Assembly: GCA_902706205.1 (NCBI GenBank)
Contig: CACSKA010000006.1
Span: 248,001 to 312,000 of the forward strand
Direction: 5' to 3'
Source of the DNA: Chryseobacterium sp. 18061
GTDB lineage: Bacteria > Pseudomonadota > Gammaproteobacteria > Enterobacterales > Enterobacteriaceae
DNA: 64,000 nucleotides
The notes under the pieces are model-generated. The model was not told the DNA's origin. It did no database searches and worked only from the letters and a program-made list of their open reading frames with translations. The translations under genes were made by a program, and so were the position numbers. This document shows positions 59,625 through 64,000 of this stretch, piece by piece (the stretch's first letter is position 1; the number at the start of each line of letters is the position of its first letter).

Positions 59625-60955
59625 TAGCGCGCCCCCACTTTACGGAACGTCAATGGTACGACGGTGTTTGCGTCGTAGCGCCCGGTGCATTCCGCCACGT
59701 CGCTGACGCCTGCTTTACAGGTAATTTCTGGAACCGGATAGCGTGAACCATCGCTGCAACGCGCGTTGCCACGGCTTTTGATCAGCAGCTCGCCGTTCTG
59801 ATGCAGCCCGGAGAAAATTTCAGCCTTGCAGACCACATTGTCGCCATGCACCAGACGCGCGTTGCCTTTATTGTTGAGAATTTGATAGCGAAGAGATGGG
59901 GCTTTACCGGTGACCGGATCTTTCACGTTGACCAGCACACGCCAGGTGCCGTTGAGGAATTTGGTGGTGCCAGCGCGCATCTGATCGGCCTCCATCACCA
60001 GCGCATCTTTCGGAATGGCAGCGATAATCACCGGTTTTTCCTCCGGCTTCTCTTCTTTCACCGGCTCTTTGACGCTCGCCAGATGCAGCGGCAGGGAGTG
60101 CGTCAGTTCTGGCAGCGCAGGTGCCGTCGGTTTTGTCACCGTAATGGGTTCCACATGGGCCAGGACCGGTTCCGCGGACGTCGTCGACCGAGGCCATAAC
60201 AGCGGCCCGGCAATGGCGGCGATAAGTACGGCCGCCACCGGTAAGCTCCACAGCGGAATACGGCGAGAAGCTTTCTGCGCAGCGACGTCCACTGGGGCCT
60301 CTGGCTCGACGTTTTCTTCAATGGGTTCTGGTTCAGAAAATTCGTGGGGTTCTGCGGCAACGGTCATCGCCAGCGGGGTAGCCAGCAGCGGCTTATCGGA
60401 CTGGCTGAAGGTGACTTTCAGCGCGTCTTCTTCCGGGATGTCTTCGTAAAAGTCGATAACGGGTTCTGGCGCGGGTGCTAAATGCAGGCAACCAAACAGT
60501 TCCTCGCGGGTGCTTTCGTTCAGATTCACAAAGCCCCAGAAGGTGATAACCGGTTTGCCGCCGACCAGGAAAACATGGTTTTCGCCGGGAAACTGTAACG
60601 CTTTTTCCAGCAACGCACCGAACAGCTGCTGAGCGGTCCTGTCGGACTGCTGGCATTTACGTGCCAGGCTCAGTGCGCCATCGGCCATCATTTCCAGTTG
60701 ACTCAGCGCGCGCTCACGCACATCTTCATCGGCTAGCTTCCACGCCAGCACGTTGCCTTCAACCGGCGAATACCAGTCCACGCGATCGCCGTCATCGTTG
60801 ACCTGCGGGATAGCCAGACACTCAACCAGCGTCTGCTGTTTGCGCAGGCGCAGCGTCTCACGAATCTGTAATGCTGATGCAAATACGGCCTGGCCGCCGC
60901 CGCCCACGGACTGGAAATCGTCCAGACTGCCGCTGCGTAATAGAGTTTTTGCCAC
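59624..60955 (-). CDS. srfA: SrfA-family membrane protein
   Basis: The 443-residue protein has a cytoplasmic N-terminal part (1-230), one membrane helix (about 233-255: IPLWSLPVAAVLIAAIAGPL), a proline/glutamate-rich spacer (about 260-315) and a C-terminal domain (about 325-443) with four cysteines (VVCKAEIF, NARCSDGS, ITCKAG, AECTGRYD) that may form disulfides in the periplasm. It is the first gene of srfABC. The Salmonella genes were named for SsrB regulation, but later roles are unclear. It probably anchors SrfB and SrfC to the inner membrane (inference). Confidence 0.86.
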   Translation of the reverse strand: MAKTLLRSGSLDDFQSVGGGGQAVFASALQIRETLRLRKQQTLVECLAIPQVNDDGDRVDWYSPVEGNVLAWKLADEDVRERALSQLEMMADGALSLARKCQQSDRTAQQLFGALLEKALQFPGENHVFLVGGKPVITFWGFVNLNESTREELFGCLHLAPAPEPVIDFYEDIPEEDALKVTFSQSDKPLLATPLAMTVAAEPHEFSEPEPIEENVEPEAPVDVAAQKASRRIPLWSLPVAAVLIAAIAGPLLWPRSTTSAEPVLAHVEPITVTKPTAPALPELTHSLPLHLASVKEPVKEEKPEEKPVIIAAIPKDALVMEADQMRAGTTKFLNGTWRVLVNVKDPVTGKAPSLRYQILNNKGNARLVHGDNVVCKAEIFSGLHQNGELLIKSRGNARCSDGSRYPVPEITCKAGVSDVAECTGRYDANTVVPLTFRKVGAR

Positions 60956-61227
60956 GTTCTTATCCCATCGACTTTTTCACACCGCTACTCTAACGCAGGC
61001 GGGAAGGGGATAAACGGGCGAGGAAAAGCCAAAAACAGCAAATACTCTGGCTATTGAACGCACGTGAAACGCTTGCTTTTTGAGAAAGTTCTTAAGTTAA
61101 ATTATTGGCGAATAAAACGGCGGAATGGGTTGAATACGCATAACCTGATGCCGTTTGGTTATTTGCCAGAATAACTGCCTTGTGCTGTGATTAAGCCTCA
61201 TATAATAAGAGCAAAAGGCTTATAACA

Positions 61228-62835
61228 ATGTTTCCAACAACGACAGGGAAAACGCTGCTGGCCCTGGCCCTCAGCGCATTATTACCGGCAGGGGCCGCGA
61301 TGTCGGCAAATAACGATACCCTTATATACTGCTCCGAAGCGTCACCGGAGGCGTTCAACCCACAGATTGCCAGCTCCGGACCGTCGTTCGTGGCCAGTTC
61401 ACAGGTGCTGTACAACCGTCTGATAAATTTCGATCCGCAGAAAAACACCCCGATCCCCTCGCTGGCAACCGCCTGGACGATTTCCCCGGACGGTAAAACC
61501 TATACCTTTACCCTACGTCAGGGCGTGAAGTTCAACAGTAATAAATTCTTTAAACCGACGCGTGATTTCAACGCCGATGACGTTATTTTCTCGGTGATGC
61601 GCCAGAAGGATGAAAATAATCCTTATCACAAAGTATCGCAGGGGAATTACGAATATTTCACCGACGTGGGGCTGGATAAGCTCATTAAAGACGTGAAGAA
61701 AATTGATGATTATCACGTTCAGTTTGAGCTAACCGAACCGAACGCCGCATTCCTGGCCGACTGGGGCATGGATTTCGCCTCGATCCTTTCCGCTGAAGAC
61801 GCCGATGCGATGATGAAAAAGGGGACGCCGGAAAATGTTGATACCTGGCCTATCGGCACAGGGCCGTATGCGTTCCAGCAATATAAAGTCGATTCGCTGA
61901 TCCGCTACGTTGCTAACCCGAACTATTGGGATGGCGAGGTGCCGACGAAACACCTTATTTTCTCCATCACCCCGAATGTGGAAACCCGTCTGGCGAAGCT
62001 GCAAACCAACGAATGCCAGATTATCCCTGCACCGTCGCCAGTGCAGTTCGACGTGATTAAAAAGAACAAAGATTTGGTATTGCATTCAGTGGACGCGCTT
62101 AACGTCGGTTATCTGGCGTTTAACACTGAGAAAAAACCGTTTGATAACGTACTGGTGCGTCAGGCGCTGAACTACGCCACGGACAAAAAGGCGATCGTCA
62201 ATGCGGTGTTTATGGGGTCCGGGACGGTAGCCAAATCACCGTTGCCGCCGAAAATGCTCGGTTACGACAGTCATCTGGCAGACTACGATTACAACCCTGA
62301 AAAAGCCAAAGCGCTGTTAAAGCAGGCAGGGCTTGAGAAGGGCGCGGAAGTGACGCTGTGGTCGATGCCGGTGCAGCGCCCGTATAACCCAAATTCGCGC
62401 CGTATCGCCGAGATGATCCAGAGTGACTGGGCGAAAGTAGGAATCAAAGCCAAAATTACCACCTATGAATGGGGTGAATATCTGTCCGGGATGCGTAAAG
62501 GCGAACACGATTCGGCACTGTTTGGCTGGATGTCCGACAATGGCGATCCGGATAACTTTGCCGACACGCTGCTGGGCTGTGACAGCATAAAAACGGGCTC
62601 GAATGCCGCGCGCTGGTGCGATAAAGGGTATGATGGCCTGGTGAAAAAAGCCAAGCTGACCAGCGACCCGGCCGCGCGCGCGAAGCTGTACCAGCAGGCG
62701 CAGGAGATTTACTACCAGCAGGCTCCATGGATTGCCCTGGCCAACGGTAAAACCTTCTTCGCCACGCGCAGCAATGTGACCGGCTACAGCGTCAGCCTGA
62801 TGGGCAGTGATTTTTCGAAAGTGAAGCTGAATTAA
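61228..62835 (+). CDS. DppA-like periplasmic peptide-binding protein (paralog 2)
   Basis: The 535-residue peptide-binding protein has a signal peptide (first about 26 residues, cut near AMSA/NN) and a mature start TLIYCSEASPEAFNPQIASS. Many DppA blocks are retained (FNADDVIFSVMRQKDENNPY, SMPVQRPYNPNSRRIAEMIQ, TYEWGEYLSG), but it differs from paralog 1 in the ligand-pocket half (LFGWMSDNGDPDNFADTLLG). No permease genes adjoin. Start ATG 61228 follows AAAAGG. It stands where ortT-ydcY are neighbours in E. coli. The substrate may differ from that of DppA. Confidence 0.87.
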   Translation: MFPTTTGKTLLALALSALLPAGAAMSANNDTLIYCSEASPEAFNPQIASSGPSFVASSQVLYNRLINFDPQKNTPIPSLATAWTISPDGKTYTFTLRQGVKFNSNKFFKPTRDFNADDVIFSVMRQKDENNPYHKVSQGNYEYFTDVGLDKLIKDVKKIDDYHVQFELTEPNAAFLADWGMDFASILSAEDADAMMKKGTPENVDTWPIGTGPYAFQQYKVDSLIRYVANPNYWDGEVPTKHLIFSITPNVETRLAKLQTNECQIIPAPSPVQFDVIKKNKDLVLHSVDALNVGYLAFNTEKKPFDNVLVRQALNYATDKKAIVNAVFMGSGTVAKSPLPPKMLGYDSHLADYDYNPEKAKALLKQAGLEKGAEVTLWSMPVQRPYNPNSRRIAEMIQSDWAKVGIKAKITTYEWGEYLSGMRKGEHDSALFGWMSDNGDPDNFADTLLGCDSIKTGSNAARWCDKGYDGLVKKAKLTSDPAARAKLYQQAQEIYYQQAPWIALANGKTFFATRSNVTGYSVSLMGSDFSKVKLN

Positions 62836-62844
62836 GGAGCAGAT

Positions 62845-63078
62845 ATGTCACATTTGGATGAGGTAAGTACCCAGGTAGACGCGGCCATTGAGGACGGTTC
62901 TATCATCGGCATGAATGAATTGCTGGTTGTGTTAAGCGATGATGCAGAACTGAGCCAGGAAGATCGTTATACCCAACAGCAGCGCCTGCGGACTGCTATT
63001 GCCCACAAAGGACGTCATCATAAAGAAGAAGAGGACGCTCGCCACGACAGCCTCACCAAAGGTGGTACGATCGTTTAA
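62845..63078 (+). CDS. ydcY: YdcY family protein
   Basis: The 77-residue acidic protein starts MSHLDEVSTQVDAAIEDGSI and has LLVVLSDDAELSQEDRYTQQ, matching E. coli YdcY along its length (DUF2526-type). It is helical, with no membrane segment. It begins 9 bp after the dppA-like stop, with AAGGAG before the ATG, so the two are probably co-transcribed. Function is unknown. Confidence 0.9.
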   Translation: MSHLDEVSTQVDAAIEDGSIIGMNELLVVLSDDAELSQEDRYTQQQRLRTAIAHKGRHHKEEEDARHDSLTKGGTIV

Positions 63079-63116
63079 GTTCCTGCCATTGTCCCCTTAT
63101 GTTGAGGGGACAATGC

Positions 63117-63566
63117 TCAAAATGACCGCCGCGCAACCAACCACGCCCCGACGACCAGCATCACTGCGCCACAAACCGGGCCGACCAACGCGCGCCACGG
63201 AATACCCTGCTGGCGCAGAATATCCATTGCTAACCCACCAATTAACTGGCTGGCGACCAGCACCGCGATCGTCGTTGCCGCACCGACGTACTGATAGCCG
63301 CTAATACTGGCAAAAACGAAAAATGAGCCCAGCAGGCCGGGGATTAACGTCCACCATTTAACGCTCGAGGCCAGCTCCTGAAAGCCGCTCAGCCCGTGTT
63401 TAATCAGCAAAATCGACACAAACAACACAATGCCGACCAGCGAATTGAGCAGCATCGCAATGAGGATCGTCGACGCCGATTGGGTGATGCGCACCATCAG
63501 CGTGTTCTGGATAACCAGACCGATACCGGCGGCAATCAGAAAGGTGAGGGTTAGCGACTGGTTCAT
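63117..63566 (-). CDS. ydcZ: YdcZ, DMT-type small transporter
   Basis: The 149-residue protein has five membrane helices of the DUF606/DMT type (TLTFLIAAGIGLVIQNTLMV, VLVASQLIGGLAMDILRQQG). It matches E. coli YdcZ in length and place. Its ATG overlaps the mnaT stop by four bases (ATGA), so it is coupled to mnaT. Such short DMT proteins act as dimers. The substrate is unknown. Confidence 0.9.
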   Translation of the reverse strand: MNQSLTLTFLIAAGIGLVIQNTLMVRITQSASTILIAMLLNSLVGIVLFVSILLIKHGLSGFQELASSVKWWTLIPGLLGSFFVFASISGYQYVGAATTIAVLVASQLIGGLAMDILRQQGIPWRALVGPVCGAVMLVVGAWLVARRSF

Positions 63567-64000
63567 CCGCGAGCGTCCGGATCCTGACGATCGTCGAGCT
63601 GCAACTGCATAAACGTCAGATCGAGCCAGCGCCCGAACTTAGTGCCGACCTGTGCCATTTGCGCGGTGGTAACGAAACCGAGCGTTTCATGCAGCTTCAG
63701 CGAAGCTAGATTCTGCGACTCAATGCCCGCCACCATGACATGTTTACCGATGTGTTTGGCCTCAGTGATTAGCTGAGTCAGCAGCGCACGGCCAAGTCCT
63801 TTACCCTGATGCTGGGGGTGAACGTAAACGGAGTGCTCAACGGTATGGCGAAAACCATCGAATGCGCGCCAGTCACCAAAAGAGGCGTAGCCTGTCACGG
63901 TGCCGTTTTCTTCGCTAACCAGCACCGGATAACCCGCAATCTGGCGGGCTTCGTACCACGCGATACGGTTGTCGGTGTCAACGGTTTGATCGTTCCAGAT
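63563..64000 (-). CDS. mnaT: MnaT (YncA), methionine N-acyltransferase, 5' end outside window
   Basis: The C-terminal 145 residues are present, and the gene begins beyond the right edge. The GNAT acetyl-CoA loop VYVHPQHQGKGLGRALLTQL is intact, followed by VMVAGIESQNLASLKLHETL and GTKFGRWLDLTFMQ, matching E. coli MnaT. That enzyme acetylates L-methionine and detoxifies its sulfone and sulfoximine analogues. The frame continues open to position 64000 through YEARQIAGYPVLVSEENG. Confidence 0.92.
   Translation of the reverse strand: MWNDQTVDTDNRIAWYEARQIAGYPVLVSEENGTVTGYASFGDWRAFDGFRHTVEHSVYVHPQHQGKGLGRALLTQLITEAKHIGKHVMVAGIESQNLASLKLHETLGFVTTAQMAQVGTKFGRWLDLTFMQLQLDDRQDPDARG

Overview
The window is chromosomal DNA of a member of the Enterobacteriaceae close to Enterobacter, Lelliottia, Citrobacter or Klebsiella. 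The backbone is collinear with the E. coli ydcO-sutR(ydcN)-rlhA(ydcP)-ydcR-ydcSTUV-patD-yncL-ortT-ydcY-ydcZ-mnaT segment. It carries an ERIC element and enterobacterial REP/BIME repeats, and it has srfABC genes of the Salmonella type. The species cannot be fixed from the sequence alone.

Layout. 0-4.9 kb: end of a pepT-like gene, a DppA-like dipeptide-binding protein, a DUF3313-type lipoprotein, and an EamA exporter divergent from an AraC regulator. 4.9-16.3 kb: core block ydcO / sutR / rlhA / ydcR / ydcSTUV-patD (sulfur regulator, 23S rRNA hydroxylation, and polyamine uptake with aminobutyraldehyde oxidation). 16.26-23.37 kb: a decayed prophage whose ends are a 15-bp direct repeat equal to the last 15 bases of patD. 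It keeps an integrase C-terminus beside the left repeat, transposase scraps, a gtrABC-type O-antigen glucosylation operon, two degraded UmuD-like genes each behind a LexA box, a truncated antirepressor and a 2-oxoglutarate dioxygenase. 23.4-26 kb: a metallo-beta-lactamase-fold hydrolase, an unusual tRNA-like gene with its own promoter, and small genes. 26-33.4 kb: an aryl-beta-glucoside operon of bgl type (porin, esterase, BglG antiterminator, EIIBCA, phospho-beta-glucosidase) with two RAT/terminator switches. 33.4-36 kb: yncL, ortT, an orphan LexA box, a hydrolase remnant, an aldehyde dehydrogenase and a secreted orphan.

36-49 kb is a pentitol island: rbtK-rbtD, rbtR, dalR, dalD-dalK-dalT, a HAD phosphatase and a sugar ABC transporter. 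The ribitol operon lacks the expected permease RbtT. The same near-palindromic operator lies at the promoters of both rbtDK and the ABC operon, which suggests the ABC system imports ribitol under RbtR control. 49.4-54.2 kb: a CRP-linked GPH sugar symporter, a GH3 beta-glucosidase and an AraC regulator. 54.5-61 kb: srfABC. 61.2-64 kb: a second DppA-like protein, ydcY, ydcZ and the start-truncated mnaT.

The interval between patD and mnaT, only a few genes in E. coli K-12, is expanded here to about 47 kb. It is largely a catabolic and accessory accretion zone devoted to plant-type sugars (aryl-glucosides, pentitols), peptides and surface modification. All family calls rest on reading the translations and remembered homologues; no database search was run.
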